This document shows positions 9,105 to 18,757 of a stretch of DNA of 63,391 nt, piece by piece. The stretch lies in assembly GCF_947495455.1 (NCBI RefSeq), contig NZ_CANLZC010000022.1, forward strand, positions 1 through 63,391, given 5' to 3'. How positions within the stretch are numbered: position 1 is the stretch's first letter; each line of letters opens with the position of its first letter. The notes under the pieces are model-generated. The model did no database searches. It was not told the origin of the DNA and saw only the letters and a program-made list of their open reading frames with translations. Both the position numbers and the translations under genes were made by a program. This DNA comes from an uncultured Shewanella sp. (GTDB lineage Bacteria > Pseudomonadota > Gammaproteobacteria > Enterobacterales > Shewanellaceae).

Positions 9105-10014
9105 TTAATGAGTTTGATTGATGGGGATGTGTTTCATTTTGGTTTCATCGAGAGGCTCTCGAGGGATAATAATGGATAAGATCCCCTCTTTTAAGCTTGC
9201 TTGAATAAGCGTGATAACAGCATCTTTTGGCAGAGTGAGTTCTCGAGAGAATACGCCATAGGATAACTCATTGTGATAAAGGTGTTGTTCTTGCTGGGTT
9301 AATTTATTCTCTTTGTCTCCACTGATGATTAACTTATCGCCATTAACGGCGACATTCACCTCGGTTTCTTTCATTCCTGGCACTTCAAGTAAGACGGTAT
9401 ACTGCTCTTGTGTCGTGATAATACCAATTCCATTATATAAGTGATCTTTCAGCGGGAATTCAACATGCTGTAGGCAAGGTCGTTAATTGCTCCTGCATTA
9501 ACAGACAGTCCCACCATCCATGGTGGTCGCAGATGATTGAAGCTAATAGTTATTCTCGGCTTGGGTTCAAACGTCGCCCTACCTCCCTCATCCATGAGGT
9601 CGTATATCGAAAGCAGCTAACGTAGCATAAAGTATGTTGAAACCCGCACACAGTGAGCTTCTCAGACATTCCACTTCAGCGTTGCATTCAATTGAAAGGG
9701 AATCACCATTACTGCATAAATGCGCCTTGAATTGAAAAGCCTGAGAAGCTCTGAATTGATCATCTATATAATGGAATTGGTATAACATCCAGTTTAGGTT
9801 TGAACAATACCCTATGTTGGATGAGATCTTGGCCAAAAACATGACTCGTTAGGCCAATACTACGAAGTGAGTCATCAATAAGGTGATTCATTTCTTGTTG
9901 AAGGTAAGACAGTGAATGTAAGTGTTTAGCAGTATTATTACCTGCTTCAGAGGATGTGCTTGATTGAGTATGGTGAGATAACCAGTTCCATGGATTAAGG
10001 CGTTCACTATTCAT
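9105..10014 (-). pseudogene. Small heat-shock protein (Hsp20/IbpA family), disrupted by an inserted element
   Basis: Small heat-shock proteins hold unfolding proteins in a refoldable state. The first 77 codons (from 10014, ATG behind AAGGAG) end at KPKLDV, and the alpha-crystallin domain resumes at about 9418 with TTQEQYTVLLEVPGMKE. It continues to the GILSIIIPRE beta-strand motif and an IPI tail. A 361-bp element (9422-9782) lies between. Removing it with one copy of its 3-bp target duplication restores one open frame of about 181 aa that joins as PKLDV-I-TTQEQY, with the spacing usual in Hsp20. With the insert in place translation ends after PIPLYR. A GTG inside the C-terminal part could start a 92-aa fragment, but without the N-terminal part of the domain it is unlikely to function. 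Confidence 0.9.
9422..9782. mobile_element. 361-bp MITE-like element with terminal inverted repeats, inserted in hsp20
   Basis: Both ends carry the inverted repeat TACCAATTCCATTATATA (9422-9439, and on the other strand 9782-9765). Similarity continues through TGATC and TTCAG for about 30 bases. TAA flanks it at 9419-9421 and 9783-9785, consistent with a 3-bp target duplication. It contains no plausible transposase. The interior is rich in hairpins: CCACCAT-CC-ATGGTGG (9511-9526), CCTCAT-CC-ATGAGG (about 9585-9598), and a perfect pair AGCTTCTCAG / CTGAGAAGCT (about 9657-9666 and 9741-9750). It is probably mobilised in trans. I cannot assign its family. Confidence 0.85.
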
Positions 10015-10297
10015 GACTTACTCCTTAATAGAACAAGGTGGATTTAAATTGAATCAACTTTGTTTTATGTACAATAAATTTAAATAAATCATACATTAGC
10101 ATAATCTAAAGCAGTTGAAATATTCAAGATAAGCTGTTCAAAGAGCAACTTCAAGCAAAGTTATAGATTAAATTTTGCTTTAAATAGGCTTTTTATTCGA
10201 TAAGATTGTAGGGGAGTCAGTTTGTTCGTTGTTGCGTGTAACTGATTAATACATAATAGATAGTAGAGTGTAACTCGGAATAGAAGGGACTAATAAT

Positions 10298-10750
10298 ATG
10301 GAAGGGATTGCAATGAAATATCAACGTACACAATTAGGCATTACCATATTGATTATCATGGGAGTGGCTTTAGGTTTGGTTTTGATGGCGCACCATGTTG
10401 AAGAGCAGGCTATACCTTGGTGGATCTATGCTGTGATTATCGTCATCAGTATATTGTTTTCAACATTAACCATTAAAGTGTCTAATGCGCACATTAGTTG
10501 GTTCTTTGGCCCTTACTTTTGGCGAAAAAAAGTGTTATTAAAGGAAGTGGTCTCTATCAAAAAAGTCCGTAATAAGTGGTATTGTGGATTTGGAATACGG
10601 CTACAATCAACTGGGTGGTTATATAATGTCTCTGGTTTAACGGCGGTTCAGTTGACGTTAAAAGATGGCACTCATATTAGTCTTGGCACTCATGATGCGG
10701 ATAATTTACTGAAAGTGATAGAAGCACAGATGCCATCGAATGGCATTTAG
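10298..10750 (+). CDS. Small membrane protein with a PH-like C-terminal part, function unknown
   Basis: I do not recognise this as a named gene. The 150 aa show two transmembrane helices near the N-terminus (about 12-31 and 40-59, separated by the short EEQAIPWW segment). A soluble beta-rich region follows, with a KKVLLKEVVSIKKVRNKWY segment and KDGTHISLGTHD, reminiscent of bacterial PH-like domains in small membrane proteins. Two starts are possible: ATG 10298 (AGAAGGGA at a distance of about 10) and ATG 10313 (GGAAGGGATTGC close by). A hairpin separates it from the convergent fabV. No operon partner is visible. Confidence 0.75.
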   Translation: MEGIAMKYQRTQLGITILIIMGVALGLVLMAHHVEEQAIPWWIYAVIIVISILFSTLTIKVSNAHISWFFGPYFWRKKVLLKEVVSIKKVRNKWYCGFGIRLQSTGWLYNVSGLTAVQLTLKDGTHISLGTHDADNLLKVIEAQMPSNGI

Positions 10751-10763
10751 CAGGTATACAGTG

Positions 10764-10791
10764 AAAAAAACAGCGGCGTAGTGCCGCTGTT
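10764..10791 (-). terminator. Rho-independent terminator after fabV (leftward)
   Basis: AACAGCGGC pairs with GCCGCTGTT around GTAGT. The A tract on the + strand (10764-10770) becomes the U run for leftward transcripts from fabV. It may also slow transcripts of the convergent 10298-10750 gene. Confidence 0.8.
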
Positions 10792-10825
10792 GTCTGTATG
10801 AAATCATTATTCCATCACATTGTCA

Positions 10826-12028
10826 TTATAGCTGGATAACATCAAATTCAACGTTGAGGTTAACGTCTTGTTCATAATCGATGCCGTCAATCCCAAAACC
10901 AAATAACTTTAAGAATTCTTCTTTGTACTCTCGGTAATCAGTGAGTTCACTTAAATTTTCAGTGGTGATCTGTGACCAAAGTTGTTGACAGTGCGCTTGA
11001 ATATCATCGCGCATTTCCCAATCATCAAGGCGTAATCGGTTATTATCATCAACCTCAGGTGCTTGGCCATCATTGCGATATAAACGCTCAGTAAACATAC
11101 GATTGATTTGTTCAATACAGCCTTCATCAATGCCTTCTTCGCGCATCTTTTTAAAGACCATAGCTATGTATAATGGCATAACAGGAATCGCTGAGCTGGC
11201 TTGGGTCACAACACTTTTTAACACGGCGACATTGGCACTACCGCCGGTTTGAGACAGCTGATCATTAAGGGCATGGGCGGCTCTATCGAGATCTTTTTTC
11301 GCTTCACCTAATGCACCGTGCCAGTAAATTGGCCAAGTGATTTCTGTGCCGATATAGCTATAGGCCACAGTTTTACATGTAGGTGCTAAGACATTGGCTT
11401 CACTGAGTGCTTTTATCCACAGCTCCCAGTCCTCTCCACCCATGACTTTGACAGTATCAGCAATTTCTTGCTCGTTTGCTGGCTCAACACTGGTTTGGAT
11501 GATCTCATCTTTATTGGTATCGACAGCTGTTGTGGTATAAGTATCACCAATAGGCTTTAAGACTGAACGGATCACCTCACCGCTGTCTGGCATTTTGCGC
11601 ACAGGTGATGCCAATGAGTAGACCACCATATCCACTTGACCTAAATCTTGTTTGATAAGCTCAATGGTTTTTGCTTTTGCTTCATGACTAAATGCATCGC
11701 AGTTGATGCTTTTTGAATACAAGCCATCTGCTTTCGCAAATTTATCAAAGGCGGCAGAATTATACCAACCGGCTGTTCCTGCTTTTTTGTCTGTTCCAGG
11801 CTTTTCGAAAAAGACGCCTAAGGTGGCTGCTTGGTTGCCAAAAGCTGAAGTAATGCGAGAAGCGAGGCCATAACCACTTGAAGAGCCAATGACTAATACT
11901 TTTTTTGGCGCATTAGTATTAACGCCTTTGGATTTGACGAAGTTAATTTGCTCTAATACATTGGCCTCACAACCCACTGGGTGGGTTGTTGTACAAATAA
12001 AACCGCGAATTTTAGGTTTAATGATCAT
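10826..12028 (-). CDS. fabV: Enoyl-ACP/trans-2-enoyl-CoA reductase FabV
   Basis: FabV reduces the enoyl intermediate with NADH in the last step of each fatty-acid elongation round, replacing FabI. The 400 aa have the FabV start [17 protein letters not shown], a nucleotide-binding turn [13 protein letters not shown] (47-59), and the family active site Tyr235-x8-Lys244 ([10 protein letters not shown]). The extra length compared with FabI (about 260 aa) is typical. FabV enzymes are known to be poorly inhibited by triclosan. It lies next to sapF, where E. coli carries fabI. Confidence 0.96.
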   Translation of the reverse strand: MIIKPKIRGFICTTTHPVGCEANVLEQINFVKSKGVNTNAPKKVLVIGSSSGYGLASRITSAFGNQAATLGVFFEKPGTDKKAGTAGWYNSAAFDKFAKADGLYSKSINCDAFSHEAKAKTIELIKQDLGQVDMVVYSLASPVRKMPDSGEVIRSVLKPIGDTYTTTAVDTNKDEIIQTSVEPANEQEIADTVKVMGGEDWELWIKALSEANVLAPTCKTVAYSYIGTEITWPIYWHGALGEAKKDLDRAAHALNDQLSQTGGSANVAVLKSVVTQASSAIPVMPLYIAMVFKKMREEGIDEGCIEQINRMFTERLYRNDGQAPEVDDNNRLRLDDWEMRDDIQAHCQQLWSQITTENLSELTDYREYKEEFLKLFGFGIDGIDYEQDVNLNVEFDVIQL

Positions 12029-12132
12029 GTTTATATTTCTCTTGAAAAATTAACGCTAGGATAAATAAACCGACGGAAAATGACACTTTTTTTTAGTAAA
12101 AAAACAGTGATTTTGTCAGTGGTTGGATCAGT

Positions 12133-12915
12133 TTACTTTTTACGTGAATATAAGGCTTGCTCTTGTATAAGGCGTTGAGTGTATTCATGTTGCGGTGACG
12201 TAAAAAGTTGTTCTGTATTTGCTTTTTCAATTAATTCACCTTTTTGGAGTACCATGACTTTGTCACTAAAATGGCGAACAATATTTAAATTATGAGAGAC
12301 AAAGATGTAAGAAAGGCCGATGTCTTTTTGAAGCTGAATAAGCAAGTTGAGTATTTGCGCTCTTACGGATAAATCTAAATCACTTAAAGCTTCATCGGCA
12401 ATGATCATTTTAGGGTTTAACATTAATGCCCTTGCCATGGCGACGCGTTGCTTTTGTCCTTCTGAAATCATGTGAGGATAAAAATTGCTGTGCTCAGGGA
12501 GTAGCCCTACCTTGATTAACTTTTCACACACTTGAAACTGTCTTTGTTTTTTATTGAGGCGTGTATTAAATCTAAGGGGCTCTTCTAATAACGCACCTAT
12601 AGTGATCCTAGGATTTAATGAAGTATTGGGATCTTGAAATATCATGCGGATCAGGCGGCACCGATGTTTTAAATCGTGATGTTTTAAGACTTGCCCTTCA
12701 AAAAGGATATTGCCTTGAGTAGGCGATTCCGCCCCGACCAGCAAACGAGCGAGTGTGCTTTTCCCGGATCCTGTATTGCCCACAATCGCTAAGGTTTCCC
12801 CTTTATTTAAGGAAAAAGAAATGGGTGATAATGCTTGAGTATATTGGCGTTTAAAACCTTTATAACCCGTAAAATAGCTTTTACTTAAATGATTGACCTC
12901 TAAGATTGGTGTCAT
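12133..12915 (-). CDS. sapF: SapF, ATPase subunit of the Sap ABC transporter
   Basis: This is the second nucleotide-binding subunit of the SapABCDF system, which is linked to antimicrobial-peptide resistance and, in E. coli, to putrescine export. The 260 aa carry a standard Walker A (GNTGSGKST), a signature ISEGQKQRVAMARAL and Walker B MIIADEALSDLD, so this subunit looks catalytically complete. Its start overlaps the sapD stop by 4 bases, implying coupled translation. It is the last gene of the operon. A/T-rich sequence with a weak hairpin lies downstream (12090-12110). Confidence 0.93.
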   Translation of the reverse strand: MTPILEVNHLSKSYFTGYKGFKRQYTQALSPISFSLNKGETLAIVGNTGSGKSTLARLLVGAESPTQGNILFEGQVLKHHDLKHRCRLIRMIFQDPNTSLNPRITIGALLEEPLRFNTRLNKKQRQFQVCEKLIKVGLLPEHSNFYPHMISEGQKQRVAMARALMLNPKMIIADEALSDLDLSVRAQILNLLIQLQKDIGLSYIFVSHNLNIVRHFSDKVMVLQKGELIEKANTEQLFTSPQHEYTQRLIQEQALYSRKK

Positions 12916-13937
12916 GGATTATTACTCGAATCTTTACTGTCGATAATCTTACTTTGCTCACTATTATAGGGAAAATGACAAGCAAAGGATCGATTTTTTT
13001 TCTGGGTCATCGAAGGGGGATTGACACATTTTTTTTGTGCTTCAGGACAGCGTGGCCCTAAGCGGCATCCTATGGGTAAATGTTGTAAAGCCGGAGGTGC
13101 ACCCGCTAAGGTTTTCATTAAGGATTTGTGTTCTATCGTGCCCGAATAATTAGGAATGTTATCCAAAAGCGCTTTGGTATAATGATGGTAAGGTTTGTCG
13201 AGTACTTGGGTTGTGATGCCTGTTTCCATCACTTGCCCGCAATAGAGGACAGTGAGTTTATGGCACCAATTCGCTATGGTGTCTAGCTCATGACTGATGA
13301 GCAAAATAGAGACATTTTGGTTTTGATTCAGTTTGCTTAATAACCTGAATATTTGCGCTTGAGTACTTAATTCCATTGAGTCTGTTGGCTCATCTGCGAT
13401 GAGTAAGCGGGGCTTATTGGCAACGGCCATGGCAATCATGATTTTTTGGCATTCACCTTCAGAGAGCTCCCAGGCATAGCGAGAGATGATGCTGTCAGCA
13501 TGCTTGATGCCTACTCTGTGTAACCATTTTACTGCGGTATCTTTTTTATGAGCCCGTTGTTTCCATATTGGTGTTTTTTTATCTGTGGGCATGGCTTCGA
13601 TCATTTGGCTGCCAACCGAGCGAATGGGATCAAGGCAGCTGGAAGGATCTTGGAAGATCATGGCGATATCACTGCCCATCAGATTACGTCTTTCTTTTAA
13701 AGACATTTCTAATAAATTTCGTCCATCCCACATCATACGGTCGGCGCGTATATGCCAGTTTTGTCCAGGGATCCCTAATATCGCTCTGGCTAATAAACTT
13801 CGGCCGGATCCTGATTCACCGACAAGACCATGGAGTTCTCCAGAGTTAATGCTTAAGCTCACTCTGTCAATTGCATTGACGCGGCCATAAGGCGTATCGA
13901 GCTCAATGGTGAGATTTCTAATATCGAGTAAAGGCAT
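12912..13937 (-). CDS. sapD: SapD, ATPase subunit of the Sap ABC transporter, with altered Walker A
   Basis: SapD is the oligopeptide-type ATPase partner of SapF. The 341 aa match E. coli SapD in layout, ending in the OppD/F-type region with CRLGPRCPEAQKKC. The Walker A reads GESGSGRS, with Arg46 in place of the invariant Lys (codon CGA, read directly). The signature is LSEGECQK instead of LSGGQ, while Walker B LLIADEPTD is normal. E. coli SapD has GESGSGKS. This half-site may hydrolyse ATP poorly, leaving SapF to drive the cycle. It sits 3 bases after sapC. Confidence 0.93.
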   Translation of the reverse strand: MPLLDIRNLTIELDTPYGRVNAIDRVSLSINSGELHGLVGESGSGRSLLARAILGIPGQNWHIRADRMMWDGRNLLEMSLKERRNLMGSDIAMIFQDPSSCLDPIRSVGSQMIEAMPTDKKTPIWKQRAHKKDTAVKWLHRVGIKHADSIISRYAWELSEGECQKIMIAMAVANKPRLLIADEPTDSMELSTQAQIFRLLSKLNQNQNVSILLISHELDTIANWCHKLTVLYCGQVMETGITTQVLDKPYHHYTKALLDNIPNYSGTIEHKSLMKTLAGAPPALQHLPIGCRLGPRCPEAQKKCVNPPSMTQKKNRSFACHFPYNSEQSKIIDSKDSSNNP

Positions 13938-13940
13938 AAT

Positions 13941-14831
13941 TTAATGTCTAATGGGCGCAAGGGCCGATCGTAGGCCATCACCGACGAGATTGATGGCAAA
14001 TACACTGATGAGAATGGCAAATCCTGGGGCTGCCATTGTCCAAGAGGCGGTTAATAAATCATCATAACCTTGTGCAAGGAGTGACCCCCATTCAGGGCTG
14101 GGGGCTTGAGCACCTAGGTTTAAAAAGCCCATTGCCGCGATTTCTAAAATAGCGGTTGAAATGGCTAAGGTGGTTTGAATGATGAGCTTTTCCCACACAT
14201 TTGGCATGATCACATACCAAAACACTTGTAATGTGTTCGCACCATCGAGTTTAGCTGCAATCACATATTCTTTTTGTCTTTCTTCATGGACCGCTTGATG
14301 AATTGCACGAACAAATAAAGGGGTGAGTGCAATCCCCACAGCCCAGAAAACATTTTCTAAGCCCGGCCCTTTAATTGCGACCACTAATATCGCCATTAAT
14401 AGCGAAGGAATTGAAAGTAAAACATCGAGTAAATGACTTAAAATACTGGATTTTAAACCTTTCATCATGCCTGATAGCGACCCAATTAAAAAACCAATAC
14501 TCAATGAGGCAGCAACGACCAGCAGAGCCATTCCAAAAGTGAGGGAAGCACCATGTAAAATGAGGCTAAAAATATCTCGGCCTAGGTCATCGGTACCTAA
14601 AAAATGTTCGACTGTACCTGACACTTCCCATGATGGGGGAAGTAATATGGCTAAAGGATCTTGTTGTTGAGCCGGATAAGGTGCCAACCAAGGGCCCCAA
14701 ATAGCAATAATGATGAAGCCAATAACAATCCATAAACCGACAAGTGAAAAAGGGTTACTAGAGAAATTTTGCCATAACCTTTGCCTTGGAGAAGGAATGG
14801 TATCCTCTTGGTAGGTTCTAATTTGAGGCAT
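13941..14831 (-). CDS. sapC: SapC, permease subunit of the Sap ABC transporter
   Basis: This is an inner-membrane permease of the DppC/OppC type. The 296 aa contain an N-terminal transmembrane helix (about 29-50), the motif FLGTDDLGRDIFS typical of the C-type permeases, further transmembrane segments, and the EAA loop region near VHEERQKEYVIAAKLDGAN. Its start overlaps the end of sapB by 14 bases, so translation is probably coupled. Confidence 0.93.
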   Translation of the reverse strand: MPQIRTYQEDTIPSPRQRLWQNFSSNPFSLVGLWIVIGFIIIAIWGPWLAPYPAQQQDPLAILLPPSWEVSGTVEHFLGTDDLGRDIFSLILHGASLTFGMALLVVAASLSIGFLIGSLSGMMKGLKSSILSHLLDVLLSIPSLLMAILVVAIKGPGLENVFWAVGIALTPLFVRAIHQAVHEERQKEYVIAAKLDGANTLQVFWYVIMPNVWEKLIIQTTLAISTAILEIAAMGFLNLGAQAPSPEWGSLLAQGYDDLLTASWTMAAPGFAILISVFAINLVGDGLRSALAPIRH

Positions 14832-15849
14832 ATACTTCCTTTTTACTCAATGGGTTATAAGCAGTATGAATGATATCAATGACAATACTTAAAAAGATAA
14901 TATTTAAAGATACAGCCAAGATACCTCCTTGTACGACAGTGTAATCACGTTGCTCTATGCCAGAGATTAACCAAAAACCGACACCAGGCCAAGAAAAGAC
15001 CATTTCAACAAGAATACCGTAACCAGTGAAGCTGCCTAACATCAAGCCTAAATTTTTTAATACGGGTATGAAGGCATTGGGCAGAGCGTGGCGCAATACA
15101 ATACTGCGAGTATGTAATCCTCGAGCCTCTGCTGCCTGAATGAATGGCTGATTCATGATATTCATCATGGCTGCACGGGTGATGCGGACAATGGCGGTAA
15201 AAGGTAATATGGCTAAGGTTATCGCAGGTAAAATAATGTGGCGGACGGCGCTGTAAAAAGCGGAAAGACGATGAGGTGAATCGGACAGTAAGGTATCGAT
15301 AAGCATGAAGCCCGTGACAGGTTGAATATTGTAAAGTAAGTTGATTTGTCCCGAGGTGGGTAACCAGCCAAGCTTTATGCCAAAGCCAAGTGCGATAAGA
15401 GGGCCAAGCCAAATAACGGGGTTTGAATACCCTGCAAGAATGAAGGCCATAATAGTATGTTGGCTAATTTTATTTTTACTTAAAGATACCAGCATTCCGA
15501 TAGGAAAACCAAAGAAAAAGGCTAAAAAACCAGCCGTTAGGGCTAATTCATAAGAGGCAGGTAAGACCCTTTTTAATTCTTCACTTATAGGTTGTTGAGA
15601 GGTGGTTGAGACGCCCATATTACCGTTAATTTTTTGCCATAAATAGGCGAGAAACTGTTGAGGTTTACCCCCATCTAGCTTGAACTCTTCGTTTATTTTC
15701 AGTGATTCTGAAAGTGTTGGATGAGGTATTCCACTGAGAATAAAATGCTTATTTGCAGGGAATAGTTCAGTAGCGATAAAAAGGACAGCAATTAAAATAA
15801 TGGAAGTGGCGATAAAAAGATTAAAGCGGCGAAGTAAATAGCGGCCCAT
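14818..15849 (-). CDS. sapB: SapB, permease subunit of the Sap ABC transporter
   Basis: This is a DppB/OppB-type inner-membrane permease of 343 aa. The N-terminal helix (about 9-29) is followed by a periplasmic loop, then transmembrane segments with the family stretches RAAMMNIMNQPFIQAAEARGL (EAA loop) and LVEMVFSWPGVGFWL near the C-terminus. Its ATG shares one base with the sapA stop (TAATG), pointing to translational coupling. Confidence 0.93.
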   Translation of the reverse strand: MGRYLLRRFNLFIATSIILIAVLFIATELFPANKHFILSGIPHPTLSESLKINEEFKLDGGKPQQFLAYLWQKINGNMGVSTTSQQPISEELKRVLPASYELALTAGFLAFFFGFPIGMLVSLSKNKISQHTIMAFILAGYSNPVIWLGPLIALGFGIKLGWLPTSGQINLLYNIQPVTGFMLIDTLLSDSPHRLSAFYSAVRHIILPAITLAILPFTAIVRITRAAMMNIMNQPFIQAAEARGLHTRSIVLRHALPNAFIPVLKNLGLMLGSFTGYGILVEMVFSWPGVGFWLISGIEQRDYTVVQGGILAVSLNIIFLSIVIDIIHTAYNPLSKKEVYASN

Positions 15850-17486
15850 TATTGTTTTTCCTTAAAGGCTTTTATATGAATATTCTCGAAAGCAATGCCA
15901 TTATAAGGATTAATTTGAAATGATGATAATGATTTATCGAGTAATGTGATTTCCTTTGCATGTGCAATGGGCAAAATAGGGTAATGATTGGCAACCATAC
16001 TCTCAGCTTGTTGATATAATGCTTTTCTTCTTGTTTTGTTTTGTACGGTGCGAGCATGATTAAGCAATGCATCGAGCTTAGGATCGCACCAGCGGGAAAG
16101 GTTAGTGCTCGCTGCAATGCCTAAACAGCTAAATAATGGGTAGAAAAAATCATTAGGATCGGTATTGTCAGCATTCCAGCCCGTTAATATTAAGTCATAG
16201 CTGCGAATATTCTTGTGCTCGAAATTGACCCATGTAAAAGGAATGATTTTTGTGTTAATACCAATATGATTTAAGTCAGATTGAATGAGTTCTGCCATTT
16301 TTTCAGCATCTGTATTGTAGACTCGAGCTTCATATTGCATCCAAATGTTAAGAGATAATGTCTCTATGGATGCTTCTTTGAGTAAGCTTTTTGCTTTGCT
16401 AGGGTTATAGTGAATATCATGACTGTGTTTTGTAAAAGCCCATGAGGAAGGGGGTAATATACTATTGGCTTCTTGTGCTGTATTTTTGTATACAGAGTGC
16501 AGTAAATTTCTTCGATTGATGGCAAAAGAAATGGCTTGTCGCACATGGCGTTTATCCAGTGGTGGTTTGTTCATATTAAAGGCTAAATAAGCCAAGTTGT
16601 GCCCATCTTGCACGTCTATGTAGACCTTGTCATTTTTTTTTACATAGTTAATGTCACTGATTTTTGGCAGCGCTGATACTTCACAATCTTGAGTGATAAA
16701 GTGTGATAAGCGTTTAACGTTATTAGTAAAAATATTAAAAATTAATTGGTTAAATACTGAGGGAGTGTCCCAGTAGTGCTCATGACGTTGATAACGAATA
16801 TATTCGTTTGGTAAATATTCAACAAAACGAAATGCGCCTGTACCGATTGGACGCCAATCGATAGTCCGTAATGGCGTATCGGATGTGATTAAGTGTTCAG
16901 CGTATTCTTTTGATAAAATGATACTGTGGGCCGAAGCGAGTGTGGATAAAAAGGGCGCATCGGGCTGATAAAGGTGAAATGCGACTTCATTATCACTGAG
17001 CTTGACAATTTTTTTGACGCGTTTAGAAAAGGCTATACTTTCAAAAAATGGATAGCCAGTGATTGACACTGAGTAAAAGGGGTGTTGTTTATTGAGAATA
17101 CGGTTAAATGAAAAAAGCACATCATCGGCATTGAATGGGCGAGTTGGGGTAAAATAAGCAGTATGATGAAATTGAACATTATTTCTTAGAATGAATGTGT
17201 ATGTCAGTCCATCATCACTCATGTGCCAGCTTTTAGCTAATGAACCTTCAAGGTTACCCGCTTTTGTTTTGTAATTGATTAATCCGTTATAAATTTGATG
17301 GAAAGTGGCGTCAGTGGTGGTATTGGATGCTGTCGTTTGAGGGTTGAATGATTCAGGATTACCTTCAGAGCAGTAGACGAGTCCTGAAGGGGCATTGGAG
17401 CGTTCACAACCCGACACTATGAGTAGAATAAAAAGACTGGTGATGAAATGAGCGAGTCGTAATAAAGGCTTTGTCATCGAAACCAT
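15849..17486 (-). CDS. sapA: SapA, periplasmic solute-binding lipoprotein of the Sap transporter
   Basis: SapA is a family 5 extracellular solute-binding protein that would deliver peptides to SapBC. The 545 aa start with a signal peptide whose lipobox LIVSGC puts the lipid-bearing cysteine at residue 27, so it is probably a lipoprotein. Segments such as FTPTRPFNADDV, AYLAFNMNKPPL and NDFFYPLFSC line up with E. coli SapA. It is the first gene of sapABCDF. ATGs at residues 1 and 4 are both usable. Confidence 0.92.
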   Translation of the reverse strand: MVSMTKPLLRLAHFITSLFILLIVSGCERSNAPSGLVYCSEGNPESFNPQTTASNTTTDATFHQIYNGLINYKTKAGNLEGSLAKSWHMSDDGLTYTFILRNNVQFHHTAYFTPTRPFNADDVLFSFNRILNKQHPFYSVSITGYPFFESIAFSKRVKKIVKLSDNEVAFHLYQPDAPFLSTLASAHSIILSKEYAEHLITSDTPLRTIDWRPIGTGAFRFVEYLPNEYIRYQRHEHYWDTPSVFNQLIFNIFTNNVKRLSHFITQDCEVSALPKISDINYVKKNDKVYIDVQDGHNLAYLAFNMNKPPLDKRHVRQAISFAINRRNLLHSVYKNTAQEANSILPPSSWAFTKHSHDIHYNPSKAKSLLKEASIETLSLNIWMQYEARVYNTDAEKMAELIQSDLNHIGINTKIIPFTWVNFEHKNIRSYDLILTGWNADNTDPNDFFYPLFSCLGIAASTNLSRWCDPKLDALLNHARTVQNKTRRKALYQQAESMVANHYPILPIAHAKEITLLDKSLSSFQINPYNGIAFENIHIKAFKEKQ

Positions 17487-17550
17487 TATGTATGCCTGAG
17501 TGTAAATATTATTTTAGCAGTGCAGCTCAAAAACCCCAATTAGATTGGTA

Positions 17551-18636
17551 TTACTTATCTAATAAATTGTATTTTTTTAAAATCCCTCTTAATTGATGGT
17601 AACTGAGATTCAAAAGCTCTGCGGTTTTCTTTTGGTTAAATTGGCCTGCTTTGAGGGCTTGTTGTAAAATTTGGGTTTCATAGTCTTCACTGAGTTTTTT
17701 AAAATCGGTTGGAAAAGAAAGCGGGCTTAATTGAGGGGGAGTTGCACTTTTGTCCATTGATGGAGGTACAGAGATGGGAGCGTGTGGTGCATCCTCATTC
17801 AAGCGTGGATTATCATGGCCAGTGGATAACTTTTTAGTACGTTTTTTAGGGCGATAGGGAGAATCAAAAGGATCGATGACGATATTGTCGATTGCATCGG
17901 GTGAATCGCCATGCCGATAGACACTGCGCTCAACGACATTTTTCAATTCACGAATGTTACCTGGCCAAGCGTAATCCATGAGTTGCTTTAATGCTCGAGA
18001 AGAGAAACCGGTAAATAAGGATTGTTCGAGTTGTTTTGCCATATTAATCCCAAAGTGTTCGGCCAATGGCATGATGTCGTCAGTGCGATGGCGTAAAGGG
18101 GGCAAAGTGATCACATCAAAGGCGAGTCTGTCTAATAAGTCTGCGCGAAATTCTCCCGAATCGGCTAATGTGGGTAAATCTTCATTGGCGGCACAAATTA
18201 ATCGTACATCCGCTCGTATTGTTTGGCTGCCTCCAACACGTTCAAATTCGCCATATTCTATGACTCTCAGAAGTTTTTCTTGAACAAGCGCTGAAGTATT
18301 GGCTAATTCATCTAAAAACAAGGTGCCGTTATCGGCGCGTTCGAAACGGCCTTGATGTTTTTTATTGGCACCAGTAAAGGCGCCAGCATCATGGCCAAAG
18401 AGCTCACTTTCTAATAAGCTTTCACTTAATGCACCACAATTGAGCTTGATGAAATTTTGTTCCCATCGCTTGGATAAATAATGTAAGCGTTCAGCGATAA
18501 GCTCTTTTCCCGTTCCTCTTTCACCAATAATGAGTACAGGCTTTGACAAGGGGGCTATTTGAGAGATATGTTCAAGCACTTCCAATAGTGCATTAGATTG
18601 ACCGATAAGGTTGTCTTGCTTAAATGAGTTCGCCAC
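17551..18636 (-). CDS. pspF: PspF, sigma54-dependent activator of the phage-shock genes
   Basis: PspF is a bacterial enhancer-binding AAA+ protein that opens sigma54 promoters of psp genes and is held inactive by PspA. The 361 aa have no N-terminal receiver domain, as expected for PspF. Walker A GERGTGKE is at 38-45, the sigma54-contact loop GAFTGA at 85-90, Walker B GTLFLDE at 104-110, and a Fis-type helix-turn-helix at the C-terminus (about 335-357, [21 protein letters not shown]). It is divergent from pspA, the standard arrangement. Confidence 0.96.
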   Translation of the reverse strand: MANSFKQDNLIGQSNALLEVLEHISQIAPLSKPVLIIGERGTGKELIAERLHYLSKRWEQNFIKLNCGALSESLLESELFGHDAGAFTGANKKHQGRFERADNGTLFLDELANTSALVQEKLLRVIEYGEFERVGGSQTIRADVRLICAANEDLPTLADSGEFRADLLDRLAFDVITLPPLRHRTDDIMPLAEHFGINMAKQLEQSLFTGFSSRALKQLMDYAWPGNIRELKNVVERSVYRHGDSPDAIDNIVIDPFDSPYRPKKRTKKLSTGHDNPRLNEDAPHAPISVPPSMDKSATPPQLSPLSFPTDFKKLSEDYETQILQQALKAGQFNQKKTAELLNLSYHQLRGILKKYNLLDK

Positions 18637-18757
18637 GATAAATTTTAGTCTTTTACGCCAATATGTAGTGAAAATAATAATAAGGCGCTAGCCATATAAA
18701 AGAAAGTAAAACTTAACATACCATCTAAATAGCTATAATATAAAGAATATTCATAGT

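Noticed and set aside
9588..9842. 84-aa reverse-strand frame inside the inserted element
   Set aside because: It spans the element end and the hsp20 remnant in another frame and does not resemble a transposase.
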